Source of the DNA: Mesorhizobium sp. CAU 1732
Lineage (GTDB): Bacteria > Pseudomonadota > Alphaproteobacteria > Rhizobiales > Rhizobiaceae
Length of the DNA stretch: 64,000 nucleotides
NCBI RefSeq assembly: GCF_039888675.1
Contig: NZ_JBDQQR010000001.1
Location: 1,612,001-1,676,000, forward strand
Direction of reading: 5' to 3'
The notes under the pieces are model-generated. The model was not told where the DNA came from. It did no database searches and saw only the letters and a list, made by a program, of their open reading frames with translations. How positions within the stretch are numbered: the first letter of the stretch is position 1; every line of letters starts with the position of its first letter. A program made the translations under genes and the position numbers. This document shows positions 33,522 through 42,460 of this stretch, one piece after another.

Positions 33522-33983
33522 TCATTGCCATTGGGAATGGTCGCGATACGGCAGTTCAATACCATAGCTGCGCAAGGGTTCGATCAGGTCATTGGGATCC
33601 CAACTCTTCACGCCGAAGAAGCCGTAGAGCGCGTATTTGGCGCTGATGCGCAACTCGACCCTTTCGTCGGGTGACATGTCTGGCGGGAATTCCTCGATCA
33701 GCAATTTCCCCAGTACGGGGATGGCGCGCTCGGGTGTCCACTTACGTACATATTGCGCCGCGCGAAGTCGAACAAATGGGAGTGGGTTCCCTATAAGATC
33801 CTCCAGCACATCCTTGCCCATGGGAGTGCGCGCCAGCGCATCTCCATACCGTATTACTTTGAGGAGATTCCGATTCGCCTTCGGTATGTCGACATCCCGA
33901 ATCGCAAGCTGATGAATCTCCAAATACTTCAGAAAGCGATCTCGCAGCGTATCGATGCCGAGTTCAGAATCGTGCGGGATCAT
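33522..33983 (-). CDS. DUF2019-like HEAT-type helical protein, possible immunity protein
   Basis: A 153-residue soluble helical protein. The segment GNPLPFVRLRAAQYVRKWTP has the HEAT-like pattern VRLxAAxxxLxxxPE of DUF2019 proteins, and the N-terminal half has the family layout of a DDIxxANRxxxx segment. DUF2019 proteins have been linked to toxin-immunity cassettes, but that role is inference here. Its start lies inside the last codons of a 60-codon frame on the same strand (20-base overlap), which suggests translational coupling. Base composition is lower in GC than the neighbouring core genes, consistent with acquisition. Confidence 0.65.
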   Translation of the reverse strand: MIPHDSELGIDTLRDRFLKYLEIHQLAIRDVDIPKANRNLLKVIRYGDALARTPMGKDVLEDLIGNPLPFVRLRAAQYVRKWTPERAIPVLGKLLIEEFPPDMSPDERVELRISAKYALYGFFGVKSWDPNDLIEPLRSYGIELPYRDHSQWQ

Positions 33984-34146
33984 AGCCGAAATCCTTCAAC
34001 GTATCCTCGATGATCTCCAGACCCATGTTATATTGGGTACCGAATTCCAGCTTTTCCATCCAGTTTCGACGGACGGCTCCGCCGAAATTGATATCACCTG
34101 AACTCATCCTGGCGCTGATCTTCCTATGCAGCAATGTGCTCAACAT
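33964..34146 (-). CDS. Short frame overlapping the DUF2019 gene, possible toxin C-terminus remnant
   Basis: Sixty codons ending NMGLEIIEDTLKDFGYDPARF just past the DUF2019 start. There is a stop seven codons upstream of the first ATG, so it is not a simple extension of a longer frame. The segment has no signal sequence and no recognised domain. Its tight overlap with a DUF2019 gene is the arrangement expected of the end of a polymorphic toxin followed by its immunity gene, so it may be an orphan remnant of one. An internal ATG (MSSGDINF) could be the true start. Confidence 0.35.
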   Translation of the reverse strand: MLSTLLHRKISARMSSGDINFGGAVRRNWMEKLEFGTQYNMGLEIIEDTLKDFGYDPARF

Positions 34147-34681
34147 TCCTGTTGTTGAGTTTTACCTTCAGCCTTTCCCGTTTTCATCCGGGAGAAGCGT
34201 ACGGCCATTTCAAGCGGTGGGGATAAAAATAGGAAAAATTACCTATGAGAGATGGTTGACCCCGTCGCCGCCCACTTGGAGCGTTCAACAGGTTCAGTTC
34301 CGCGGCGCTCTTTCAGCGCGTCGTGCGATCAGTGCCTTGAAAAGAGGCGCACAGACCCCGCGGCGATGGCCCCTCCGACCATCCAGCCCGAAGTTTCGCC
34401 GCCAAGCAACTCATCTCCCACAGTCCGCTTTCGACTCCTTCTCAGCCGTTCAATCCTCGAAATTGCATGCCTGAAAGCAGACGTAGCCGCTGTCGCATTG
34501 ACGGAAGCCTGCCGCTCGCGATAAATCGATTCCATCCCATCCAACCAAATGAGGGATTGTCCATGTTGGAGCTTGTGAACAACCGCTAACTGCCTCGATC
34601 GAGTGAGGCGGCGAACGGCATTCATCTTGGCGTAGTGCGCCGAGGGCGAATGCGTGCGCGTTTATTTTCACAGGCATTCCC
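34147..34681. other. Gene-poor stretch upstream of the TopAI-like gene
   Basis: No convincing gene. A 98-codon minus-strand frame (34329-34625) has no recognisable domain and only a weak ribosome-binding site. The region has lower GC than the core and is the upstream region of the toxin-like gene; E. coli topAI is controlled from its leader, so regulatory sequence may lie here, but nothing specific is visible. Confidence 0.4.
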
Positions 34682-34940
34682 ATGAACATCTCACGTAACG
34701 AACAGCGCGTCCTGCACGTGCTGGGGCAGGGCGGTTTCATCCGCCACGAGCGATCCAATAGCGGCAGCATTCTTTCGGTTTCCTGCTTCACCCGTAATGG
34801 CCACCTTCTGTCCGATTGCACGCTCGGCGTCTTCTCCAAGCTGCGGCGCAAGCGGCTCGTGGAATCGAAGGCATCGGGACCCTACCGCATCTCGTTGGAA
34901 GGGCCGCTCGTCAGTGCACGCCCAGCTCGACAATCGATAA
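34682..34940 (+). pseudogene. topAI: TopAI/YjhX-family toxin gene with a C-terminal frameshift
   Basis: The start MNISRNEQRVLHVLGQGGFI matches E. coli YjhX (MNLSRQEQ.TLHVLA.GG) through the middle (SVSCFTRNGHLLSDCTLGVF, KLRRKRLVESKASGPYRIS). The family ends VRAQLDNR-stop. Here the actual frame instead runs on as SARPARQSIRK to a stop at 34948. The +1 frame from base 34914 reads VHAQLDNR and stops at 34940. One extra base near 34907-34913 therefore appears to have shifted the last eight codons. TopAI inhibits topoisomerase I in E. coli. The altered tail may disarm or merely modify the protein. It is followed directly by the yjhQ-like gene. Confidence 0.78.
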
Positions 34941-34950
34941 GGAAATGACA

Positions 34951-35475
34951 ATGACTACCAGCGATCATAAAGCAAACACTCAAATCCGTCCTGAAACCCC
35001 GAGCGACGCGGCTGCCATACGGGAGGTGACGCAAGCCGCCTTTGCGAAAGCCGAGCACAGTTCCGGCACCGAAGGCGCTATTGTTGATGCCCTGCGTCAA
35101 GCCAAATCTATGACCATATCGTTGGTCGCGGAAGCCGACGGCGTGGTGATCGGCCACATCGCCTTCTCGCCCATTACGGTGGACGGACGGAACGAGGGAT
35201 GGTTTGGCCTCGGACCAGTCTCAGTCGATCCCGATCGACAAGGAAATGGGATCGGCTCCCGCCTCGTTCTCGAAGGGTTGGCGCTTTTGAAGGCGAATGG
35301 GGCGAAGGGCTGCGTCGTGTTGGGCGATCCGCATCTCTACACGCGCTTCGGGTTCGAGCAGGATTCGAGGCTACGCTACGAGGGCGTGCCGCCCGAGTAT
35401 TTTATGGCACAAGCCTTCGAGTTTCCGATGCCAGAAGGGTCCGTAGCTTATCACCTTGCCTTCGACGCGAACTGA
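34951..35475 (+). CDS. yjhQ: GNAT N-acetyltransferase, YjhQ-like
   Basis: A 174-residue GNAT-fold protein: N-terminal IRPETPSDAAAIREVTQAAF, the acetyl-CoA loop in DPDRQGNGIGSRLV (R-x-x-G-x-G/A pattern, about residues 93-106) and the closing region VVLGDPHLYTRFGF. E. coli YjhQ, encoded next to TopAI, is a GNAT protein that counteracts it, so this is the likely antitoxin partner. The second of two nearby ATGs is chosen because AAGGA lies seven bases before it. A strong hairpin follows 32 bp after the stop. Confidence 0.82.
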   Translation: MTTSDHKANTQIRPETPSDAAAIREVTQAAFAKAEHSSGTEGAIVDALRQAKSMTISLVAEADGVVIGHIAFSPITVDGRNEGWFGLGPVSVDPDRQGNGIGSRLVLEGLALLKANGAKGCVVLGDPHLYTRFGFEQDSRLRYEGVPPEYFMAQAFEFPMPEGSVAYHLAFDAN

Positions 35476-35507
35476 GCGAAACGTCCGCGTCCTTCAACGA
35501 ACCCGAT

Positions 35508-35544
35508 ATGGGCGCGGACCACATGCATGCTGGTCCGCGCCCAT
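35508..35544 (+). terminator. Hairpin terminator after the yjhQ-like gene
   Basis: ATGGGCGCGGACCA, a 9-base loop and TGGTCCGCGCCCAT form a perfect 14-bp stem 32 bp after the GNAT stop codon. No run of T follows, so termination may need Rho or may be bidirectional. Confidence 0.6.
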
Positions 35545-35929
35545 GTCCCTCATCTCGGCCGTTCGTGTCGGCTGTGGCAGCACTCGTGGCTAGAAGCAAA
35601 CGGTCGCCTTCCCACCCCAGACGAGCCCTTCCGAGGACCCTTGGGCACCCGCGATAGAGCAACTTCCATGTCCGACCCCATTCCAGCCGTCACGCGGCTT
35701 GATTGACGCGACGCAGACCGGACATGGTGCAACGGCAGGCAGTAGCATGCATTAGTCGCGACGAAATATGGGTAGCCTTGCGGCGTCCATGATCGAAAAC
35801 CAAAGCCAAGATTCTGCGTACTCATCGTTTGTTAAGCACGAACGGATTTGACAAGATCTTCGCCTTAATGCAGCGCCCGTCCGTCGCTAGCGATCCGCGC
35901 CAACACCACTCCTGAGCGCGGAAAACTTG
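35545..35929. other. Gene-free stretch between toxin module and esterase
   Basis: No gene is supported. Short open frames on the minus strand show no domain. The sequence changes from high-GC to the lower GC of the esterase gene within this stretch, which may mark an insertion boundary. Confidence 0.35.
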
Positions 35930-36856
35930 ATGCGGCGATATATTTTGAAGACCTTTTTGATTGCCATTATTGCTGGCCTCGGTGTCTCTGGTGGGACGAT
36001 TCACACCTACGCCCAATCGACTCCGCAAGCGCAGCTGGGAGAAGGGCACGCTTATGAGATCATCGGCAGTGAAGTGTGGGATGTGCCTGACCCAGTATCC
36101 GGTCGGGGCTACCAAGTTTTTGTGGCCTTGCCGCCGTCCTATGCTGAGCAGCCGCAGCGGCTCTACCCCGTGCTTTACGTCACAGATGCCGATTACGCTT
36201 TCCCTATAGTCCGGCAGATCGGTCGCCGCCTTAACGTCGAAGGACCGCAGATTGAGGAGTTTATTCTCGTTGGTCTGTCGTATGGCAAGGGCGAGGACGG
36301 TGCTGCGAGTCGCCGCCGAGACTACACCCCGACACCAAACGGGCCGAGTAGTTCGCCACCTGGCACCATTCATGGGCAAGGTGCGGCCTACCAGAAATAT
36401 TTGGCCGATCGGGTGAAACCATTCGTCGCTGGCCACTATCGGGTTGACCCTGATCGGTCGCTATTTCTGGGCCATTCCTACGGCGCGTTGCTGGGTGCAC
36501 AGATACTCTTCAGCGAACCCGGTTTGTTCAGCGGCTATATCCTCGGTAGCCCATCTCTTTGGTTTGACAAGCGCCATGCACTCAAGATGGAAGCAGACTA
36601 TGCGAGCCATAACGACGACCTGCCGGCAAAGGTCCTCCTCTATGTCGGTGAGTATGAAGCCAAACGCAAAGGCGATTTGCGTTACAGCCAGACCGTGGAC
36701 ATGGTTGCCGACAATCTGGCGCTGGAATCAGTGTTGCAGAGCCGCGAATACCCTAGCCTGCAGCTAAGGTCGGTTGTTTTGGACGACGAGGATCACCTTA
36801 CCGTCGCGCCGCGTGGCTTCACTCATGGCCTGAAATATCTTCTCACGCTACGCTGA
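35930..36856 (+). CDS. Secreted IroE/esterase D-like alpha/beta hydrolase
   Basis: A 308-residue protein with a signal peptide (MRRYILKTFLIAIIAGLGVSG, cleavage after TYAQS) and a putative esterase domain like the siderophore hydrolase IroE/Fes group. It shows the strand RLYPVLYVTDADYAFP, nucleophile Ser in GHSYGALL (about residue 182) and a likely catalytic His in DEDHLTVAP near residue 288. The start is ATG directly after an alternative TTG. Codon use and GC are lower than in the flanking mcc genes, a sign of transfer. Substrates could be enterobactin-like or other esters, but no siderophore genes lie nearby. Confidence 0.82.
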   Translation: MRRYILKTFLIAIIAGLGVSGGTIHTYAQSTPQAQLGEGHAYEIIGSEVWDVPDPVSGRGYQVFVALPPSYAEQPQRLYPVLYVTDADYAFPIVRQIGRRLNVEGPQIEEFILVGLSYGKGEDGAASRRRDYTPTPNGPSSSPPGTIHGQGAAYQKYLADRVKPFVAGHYRVDPDRSLFLGHSYGALLGAQILFSEPGLFSGYILGSPSLWFDKRHALKMEADYASHNDDLPAKVLLYVGEYEAKRKGDLRYSQTVDMVADNLALESVLQSREYPSLQLRSVVLDDEDHLTVAPRGFTHGLKYLLTLR

Positions 36857-37075
36857 TAAGTGGAACGGGGCTGAAAGGCGGTTTTCCAGCCCCGTCATCC
36901 CGACAGCTGCCAGTCCTCTCCCCACCCCACGATCGCCGTTCCCTTTTCCGCCATCGCTTTCGGCCACGTCCAGACACATCACGGTGTCAGCATGTGTCAG
37001 CAATGGTGCGGAAATTCTATCCACCTCCCTCTGCGCCTCCCGGACAATGCCGTGCTGAACAACGGAGTGGCGGCG

Positions 37076-37549
37076 ATGGACTGGAAGCGGGGGATGGATG
37101 AGGAACGGGCGGCGCTTGGCCGCATCGTCGCCATGCTGTGTGCGCTGGCCGGCCTCGCCGAACTGGCCGCCGGCCGCTCCCCCATCGTCCGCGGTCTGGT
37201 GCTCCTGTTCCTGCGGCAGGCCGAGGCCGTGGCGCGCGACGTCGTCGTCGGCCCGGACATGCCGGCCGCATCGATGCCAATCGGCCCAGTGGGCGCAGGC
37301 CCTGGGGATGCCGTGCGTCTCGCGATCAGCCTTCGCGCGCTGGCAGGGCACCTCGACAGGCAGGCAAGGCGGCTCTCCGCCGCGTGCCGGCAGATCGGCG
37401 GCGACTCTGCCGCGGTGCCGGCCAAGCGGATGCTAGCATGTCGGATGCCGGCCAGTCGGATACCGGTATGTCGCGACATGCTTGCCGCCCTGTCGCGGCT
37501 CGCGGCGTTCGTCCCCGGCGCACCGCATCCGGCCCACGATACCTCATGA
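37076..37549 (+). CDS. Hypothetical protein (157 aa) with hydrophobic helical N-terminal half
   Basis: The frame starts MDWKRGMDEERAALGRIVAM with GGAG nine bases upstream. The first 65 residues form two hydrophobic helices (RIVAMLCALAGLAELAAG and IVRGLVLLFLRQAEAVARDV). The second half is Ala/Arg-rich and includes a near-repeat of the type RMLACRMPASRIPVCRDM that looks like duplicated short sequence. Proteins starting MDWxxAxxxEREALRRIVA occur in many rhizobia without a known role. The frame is open 28 codons upstream, but that portion lacks support. The C-terminal half may be degraded. Confidence 0.5.
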   Translation: MDWKRGMDEERAALGRIVAMLCALAGLAELAAGRSPIVRGLVLLFLRQAEAVARDVVVGPDMPAASMPIGPVGAGPGDAVRLAISLRALAGHLDRQARRLSAACRQIGGDSAAVPAKRMLACRMPASRIPVCRDMLAALSRLAAFVPGAPHPAHDTS

Positions 37550-37712
37550 CCTGCCGGTGCGCTTTTCACCGCCTTGGCGGCATAGTGCAGATGGACGCTG
37601 GCGAAACGGATCGTAGAGATGCGGTGCTTTGCCATGACTGCTTGCCGATCGTTCGACACTGCACCATGCAGGGGTCGTCGGGGGCCTATTCAGGCGGAAG
37701 CAGCGGCCCCGT

Positions 37713-39320
37713 CTACATCCTGAACACGCCGAACTTCGTGTCCTTCACCTCGGCGTTGAGCGCCGCCGACAGGCTGAGCGCCAGCACGTCGCGGGTTTTG
37801 GCGGGGTCGATGATGCCGTCGTCCCACAGCCGGGCCGAGGAATAGAGCGGGTGGCCCTCATGCTCGTATTTCATCAGGATCGGCTTGCGGAATTTCGCTT
37901 CGTCTTCCGCCGGCCAGTCCTCGCCCTTGCGCTCGAAACCCTCGCGCTTGACCATGGCGAGCACGGTCGCGGCCTGCTCGCCGCCCATGACCGAGATGCG
38001 CGCATTCGGCCACATCCACAGGAAGCGCGGTGAGTAGGCGCGGCCGCACATGCCGTAATTGCCCGCGCCGAAGGAGCCGCCGATGATGACGGTGAGTTTC
38101 GGGACCTGTGCGGTGGCGACCGCCGTGACGAGCTTGGCGCCGTCCTTGGCGATGCCGCCCGCCTCGTATTTGCGGCCGACCATGAAGCCGGTGATGTTTT
38201 GCAGGAAGATCAGCGGGATCTTGCGCTGGCAGCACAGCTCGATGAAATGCGCGCCCTTCAGCGCGCTTTCGGAAAACAGCACGCCGTTATTGCCCAGAAT
38301 GCCGACCGGCATGCCGTGGAGATGGGCGAAGCCGGTGACAAGCGTGGTGCCGTAATTCGCCTTGAACTCGTCGAACTCCGAGCCGTCGACAAGGCGCGCA
38401 ATGACCTCGCGCACGTCATAGGGCTGGCGCAGGTCCGTGGGGACGACGCCGTAGAGCTCTTCGGGCGCATGCAGCGGCGGGCGAGGGGGCTGGATGGTGA
38501 GCGCAGGCGCCTTGCGGCGGTTGAGGTTCTTGACGATGCGCCGGACGATGGCGAGCGCGTGCTCGTCGTCCATCGCGTAGTGGTCCGCGACACCGGATTC
38601 ACGCGTGTGAAGGTCCGCGCCGCCGAGGTCTTCGGCGGTCACGTCCTCGCCGGTCGCGGCCTTTACCAATGGCGGTCCGCCGAGGAAGATCGTCGCCTGC
38701 TTGCGAACCATGATCGCCTCGTCCGACATCGCCGGAACGTAGGCGCCGCCCGCCGTGCACGAGCCCATCACGCAGGCGATCTGCGGGATGCCGGCGGCCG
38801 ACATGTTGGCCTGGTTGAAGAAGATGCGGCCGAAATGGTCGCGGTCGGGAAACACCTCGTCCTGGTTGGGCAGGTTCGCGCCGCCGGAATCGACCAGATA
38901 GATACAGGGCAGATTGTTCTGCAGCGCGATCTCCTGCGCGCGCAAATGCTTCTTCACGGTCAGCGGATAGTAGGTGCCGCCCTTCACCGTCGCGTCGTTG
39001 ACGACGATCATGCACTCGGTGCCCTCGATGCGGCCGACACCGCAGATCATGCCCGCGCCCGGCACCTCGTCCATGTAGAGCCCGTGCGCCGCGAATTGCC
39101 CGATCTCGAGAAACGGCGTGCCGGTGTCGAGCAACTGCGCGAGACGCTCGCGCGGAAGCAGCTTGCCGCGGCCGATATGGCGGTTGCGCGCCTCTTCCGT
39201 GCCGCCCTGCTGGACGATCGCGGCCTTGTCGGAAATCTCGGCGACCAGCGCCTGCATGCGGGCCGCGTTGGCCTTGAAGGCGTCGGAGGCGGTGGAGAGC
39301 TGGGATTTCAGGACGGGCAT
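37713..39320 (-). CDS. mccB: Methylcrotonyl-CoA carboxylase, carboxyltransferase beta subunit
   Basis: A 535-residue acyl-CoA carboxyltransferase with both crotonase-fold halves. The N-terminal part contains [21 protein letters not shown] and the acyl-CoA site [20 protein letters not shown]. The C-terminal part contains [20 protein letters not shown] and [20 protein letters not shown], the latter with the conserved glycine-rich biotin loop. [11 protein letters not shown] is characteristic for the MCC subtype over propionyl-CoA carboxylase. It sits 79 bp after ivd in the same operon and works with MccA, encoded 5.7 kb downstream. Confidence 0.95.
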   Translation of the reverse strand: MPVLKSQLSTASDAFKANAARMQALVAEISDKAAIVQQGGTEEARNRHIGRGKLLPRERLAQLLDTGTPFLEIGQFAAHGLYMDEVPGAGMICGVGRIEGTECMIVVNDATVKGGTYYPLTVKKHLRAQEIALQNNLPCIYLVDSGGANLPNQDEVFPDRDHFGRIFFNQANMSAAGIPQIACVMGSCTAGGAYVPAMSDEAIMVRKQATIFLGGPPLVKAATGEDVTAEDLGGADLHTRESGVADHYAMDDEHALAIVRRIVKNLNRRKAPALTIQPPRPPLHAPEELYGVVPTDLRQPYDVREVIARLVDGSEFDEFKANYGTTLVTGFAHLHGMPVGILGNNGVLFSESALKGAHFIELCCQRKIPLIFLQNITGFMVGRKYEAGGIAKDGAKLVTAVATAQVPKLTVIIGGSFGAGNYGMCGRAYSPRFLWMWPNARISVMGGEQAATVLAMVKREGFERKGEDWPAEDEAKFRKPILMKYEHEGHPLYSSARLWDDGIIDPAKTRDVLALSLSAALNAEVKDTKFGVFRM

Positions 39321-39399
39321 GCGGTTCCTCGTTCGCGTGGCGCGGTGCAGGATGAATCGGATGGGCGCGATTGGGAAGGGGCGAGATGGCGCGGTCTCA

Positions 39400-40563
39400 C
39401 TAGACCGCCTCGCCCATCATCTCTCGCCCGATGAGCCAGCGCCTGATCTCGCTGGTGCCGGCGCCGATTTCGTAGAGCTTGGCGTCGCGCAGGAGGCGGC
39501 CTGTGGGGTAGTCGTTGATGTAGCCGTTTCCGCCGAGGAGCTGGATGGAATCGAGCGCGACCTGCGTCGCTTTTTCGGCGGCGTAGAGGATGCAGCCGGC
39601 GGCATCCTTGCGCGTCGTCTCCTTGCGGTCGCAGGCCGACGCCACGGCGTAGACATAGGCGCGGCAGGCATTCATCGTCGTGTACATGTCGGCAAGCTTG
39701 CCCTGCACGAGCTGGAATTCGCCGATCGCGTGGCCGAACTGGCGGCGATCCTGCGTGTAGGGCACGACGACGTCCATCGCCGACGCCATGATGCCGAGCG
39801 GCCCCCCCGACAGGACGACGCGCTCGTAATCCAGCCCGGACATCAAGACCTCGACGCCGCGATTTTCTTCGTGAAGCACGTTCTCGTAAGGCACCTCGAC
39901 ATCCTCGAACACGAGTTCGCCCGTGTTGGAGCCGCGCATGCCGAGCTTGTCGAGCTTTTGCGCAACGGAAAAGCCCTTCATGCCGCGCTCGATCAGGAAG
40001 GCGGTGATGCCGCGCGAGCCCATGGTCGGCTCGGTCTTCGCGTAAACCACCAGCGTGCCGGCATCCGGCCCGTTCGTGATCCACATCTTGGAGCCGTTGA
40101 GAACGTAGCGGTCGTTGCGCTTTTCGGCGCGCAACTTCATCGACACGACATCCGAGCCCGAACCCGTTTCCGACATGGCGAGCGCGCCCACGGTTTCGCC
40201 GGAACACAGCCCCGGCAGGTATTTCGCCTTCTGCTCCGGCGTGCCCCAGCGGTTGATCTGGTTGACGCAGAGGTTGGAATGCGCGCCGTAGGACAGGCCG
40301 ACCGACGCGGACGCGCGGGAAATCTCCTCCATGGCGATGACGTGGGCGAGGTAGCCCATGCCGGTGCCGCCATGGTCGGGGTCGGCCGTCATGCCAAGAA
40401 GGCCGAGCGCGCCCATCTCGGTCCAGAGCGGGGCGGGGAATTCGTTCGACCGGTCGATCTCGGCGGCCTGCGGCGCGATCCGCTCCTGTGCGAAGCGGCG
40501 CACCATGTCGCGCAAGGCGTCGATGTCCTCGCCGAGCCCGAAATTCATCGCGTGGTCATACAT
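39400..40563 (-). CDS. ivd: Isovaleryl-CoA dehydrogenase
   Basis: A 387-residue acyl-CoA dehydrogenase oxidising isovaleryl-CoA to 3-methylcrotonyl-CoA, the substrate of MccAB. The FAD-site motifs [18 protein letters not shown] and WITNGPDAG are seen. The catalytic Glu lies in the [16 protein letters not shown] segment, the position typical for isovaleryl-CoA dehydrogenase. The C-terminal [20 protein letters not shown] and [12 protein letters not shown] also fit. The start is [10 protein letters not shown] with GGGAG upstream; its first codons overlap the end of the TetR gene by 8 bp, so the regulator and enzyme are co-transcribed. Confidence 0.95.
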   Translation of the reverse strand: MYDHAMNFGLGEDIDALRDMVRRFAQERIAPQAAEIDRSNEFPAPLWTEMGALGLLGMTADPDHGGTGMGYLAHVIAMEEISRASASVGLSYGAHSNLCVNQINRWGTPEQKAKYLPGLCSGETVGALAMSETGSGSDVVSMKLRAEKRNDRYVLNGSKMWITNGPDAGTLVVYAKTEPTMGSRGITAFLIERGMKGFSVAQKLDKLGMRGSNTGELVFEDVEVPYENVLHEENRGVEVLMSGLDYERVVLSGGPLGIMASAMDVVVPYTQDRRQFGHAIGEFQLVQGKLADMYTTMNACRAYVYAVASACDRKETTRKDAAGCILYAAEKATQVALDSIQLLGGNGYINDYPTGRLLRDAKLYEIGAGTSEIRRWLIGREMMGEAV

Positions 40564-41173
40564 GGGGCATCTCCCTGAAGTCGCGAGCGCCCACAAGGCG
40601 CATCGTCATTTTATGATAGGTTTGCGTCACCTCGTCGACCGAGAGGCGCTCGTCCGGCCGGAACCAGACGATGACGCCGGTGACCATCTGGATGATCGCC
40701 ATTGCGGTCAGCGTGACGTCGTCGATCTCGAAGGCGCCGGTTTCCGCGCCCTCGCGCAGGATCTGGCGCAGTTCTTTCTCGTAGATGCCGCGCAGCTTGA
40801 GAATGGCGGTGAGGTTGTCGCGCGACAGCGACCGCAGTTCCATGTTGTTGACATGAGTGGAATGCCGCCGCTCGACATGGAAGCGAATGTGGTTGGTGAC
40901 GAAGGACGACAGCCGCGCGACCGGGTCGCCATCGCCGGGGCTCGCATCCCGCCAGCTCGCGACGAGCGCGTCCATGTGGCCGCGCATCAGCGCGAAGAGC
41001 AAATCTTCCTTGGTCGGGAAATAGCGGTAGAGGGCCGCAGCCTGCACGCCCACCTCGGCCGCGAGCTGGCGCATCGAGACCGCCTCGTAGCCGTAGCGCG
41101 CAATGAGGTTGATCGCCGCGTCACGGATCGCCGCTTCCGTCCTCCCGCCATCCGATCCGATCGTTCGCGCCAT
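40556..41173 (-). CDS. TetR-family regulator of the leucine catabolism operon
   Basis: A 205-residue repressor-type protein: N-terminal helix-turn-helix (about residues 12-58, [21 protein letters not shown] to [13 protein letters not shown]) and a C-terminal ligand-binding domain that likely binds an acyl-CoA. It is the first gene of the ivd-mccB operon. GGAGG lies 5 bases before the ATG. The TATTAT/TTGAAT promoter just upstream has the palindrome GAACGTTC in its spacer, so it probably represses its own operon until leucine breakdown products accumulate. That inducer is inference from the operon. Confidence 0.93.
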   Translation of the reverse strand: MARTIGSDGGRTEAAIRDAAINLIARYGYEAVSMRQLAAEVGVQAAALYRYFPTKEDLLFALMRGHMDALVASWRDASPGDGDPVARLSSFVTNHIRFHVERRHSTHVNNMELRSLSRDNLTAILKLRGIYEKELRQILREGAETGAFEIDDVTLTAMAIIQMVTGVIVWFRPDERLSVDEVTQTYHKMTMRLVGARDFREMPHV

Positions 41174-41194
41174 CGTTCCTCCCATTCAAGGGAG

Positions 41195-41223
41195 ATAATA
41201 AAACGAACGTTCAATTCATTCAA
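41195..41223 (-). promoter_or_regulatory. Promoter with palindromic operator for the TetR-ivd-mccB operon
   Basis: On the minus strand TTGAAT and TATTAT are separated by exactly 17 bp, ending about 22 bp before the TetR start codon. The spacer holds the palindrome GAACGTTC (41205-41212), which is where a TetR-type repressor would block RNA polymerase. Confidence 0.78.
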
Positions 41224-41425
41224 GAGGCGCGCCTGTGACGAAGCCGGCGATTTCCAGATGCCTTCGTGCCCAGACGATCGGACCACAATCGTTCACGCGA
41301 TCGTGTCGCCGTAAAAAAGCGCGGTTCTAAACACAACGTTAATCATGATGACCGAGGCTGTCGCGAGTGGTATATGCGCGCCTGAGCGCCATACAGATTG
41401 TCCGCTTCTTCGTTGGAGCCATTCA

Positions 41426-42457
41426 TTGCGTTTACGTTCTATGAGAGCTGGAGCACTTATGCTTGTTGCCGTGCTGGCGACGGGCTGCGTGTCGAGCACG
41501 CTCGACCTCGACACCAGGGCGATCCAGCCGATCCCTGCCAGTCTCGTCGCGGAAATGAACCGCAAGTCGATGACGCAGCGCGATCCGATCCTGGTCCGCA
41601 TCTTCAAGCAGGAGAGCGAACTCGAGATCTGGAAGCGCACGAAGTCGGGCAGCTATGCGCTGCTCAAGACCTACCCGATGTGCCGCTGGTCGGGCCAGCT
41701 TGGTCCCAAGACGCGCAATGGCGATCGGCAGGCGCCCGAAGGCTTCTACCATGTCTCGGCGAACATGATGAACCCGAAGTCGCAATTCTACCTGTCGTTC
41801 AATCTGGGCTATCCGAACAGGCTCGAGGCGGCGCTCGGCCATACGGGCGAGGCGCTGATGGTGCATGGCGCGTGCTCCTCGTCGGGTTGCTACGCGATGA
41901 CCGACGAAGGGGTCGCCGAAATCTATGCGGTCGCCCGCGAGGCGCTGCGCGGCGGCCAGACCTCGTTCCAGGTTCAGGCGTTCCCGTTCCGGATGACGCC
42001 GCAGAACATGGCCAAGAACCGCGAAAATCCGAATTACGCATTCTGGACCAACCTCAAGAAGGGCTACGACGCCTTCGAGGTCACCAAGCAGCAGCCGGCC
42101 GTCGGCTATTGTGGCGGCCAATACTCTTTCGGCCCGGACGCGACCGGCACCGTGCCAACCGATCCGCTGGCCCAGTGCCAGCCCATACTGGACACGGATC
42201 CCGCAATCGCCGCCCGCCGCGACGCGGACGACCGTGCGATCGCATCGCTGGTGACATCGGGAACGGCGTTTTCGTCATACGCCTATTCGGATGGCGGCAT
42301 GCATCCGTCATTCCGCCGTCTGTTGCAGCGTGACGGCGCAACGGGGTTTGCCAAGCGGACGTCTCAGACCGCCGTGCCGATCAGCCGCCCCGAGGCAGCA
42401 CTCGCCGATCCGCATCAGCCGAAGAAAGAGCGCGCCGAGGTTCCGGCCGAGCGGTAG
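41426..42457 (+). CDS. L,D-transpeptidase (YkuD) lipoprotein
   Basis: A 343-residue envelope protein. The lipobox reads VLATGC, with the acylated Cys about 22 residues in. The YkuD catalytic motif is HGACSSSGCY, with His147 and nucleophile Cys155. Such enzymes form 3-3 crosslinks in peptidoglycan or attach proteins to it. The C-terminal third beyond residue 215 is unlike the minimal YkuD domain and ends in a charged Pro/Lys-rich tail (PKKERAEVPAER). The start is uncertain: the TTG chosen follows GGAG at 7 bp and gives a basic signal start; an ATG five codons later and an upstream ATG at 41345 are alternatives. Confidence 0.88.
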   Translation: MRLRSMRAGALMLVAVLATGCVSSTLDLDTRAIQPIPASLVAEMNRKSMTQRDPILVRIFKQESELEIWKRTKSGSYALLKTYPMCRWSGQLGPKTRNGDRQAPEGFYHVSANMMNPKSQFYLSFNLGYPNRLEAALGHTGEALMVHGACSSSGCYAMTDEGVAEIYAVAREALRGGQTSFQVQAFPFRMTPQNMAKNRENPNYAFWTNLKKGYDAFEVTKQQPAVGYCGGQYSFGPDATGTVPTDPLAQCQPILDTDPAIAARRDADDRAIASLVTSGTAFSSYAYSDGGMHPSFRRLLQRDGATGFAKRTSQTAVPISRPEAALADPHQPKKERAEVPAER

Positions 42458-42460
42458 CCG

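Noticed and set aside
34329..34625. 98-codon minus-strand frame between the DUF2019 and TopAI-like genes
   Set aside because: No recognisable domain and a weak ribosome-binding site; composition does not stand out. It could be real but cannot be supported.
35550..35825. Minus-strand 91-codon frame before the esterase
   Set aside because: No domain, no ribosome-binding site, and it lies in the composition-change region; likely chance.
36992..37075. Upstream extension of the 157-residue hypothetical protein
   Set aside because: The frame is open, but the internal ATG with GGAG at good spacing gives the MDWK start seen in related hypothetical proteins, while the extension has no support.
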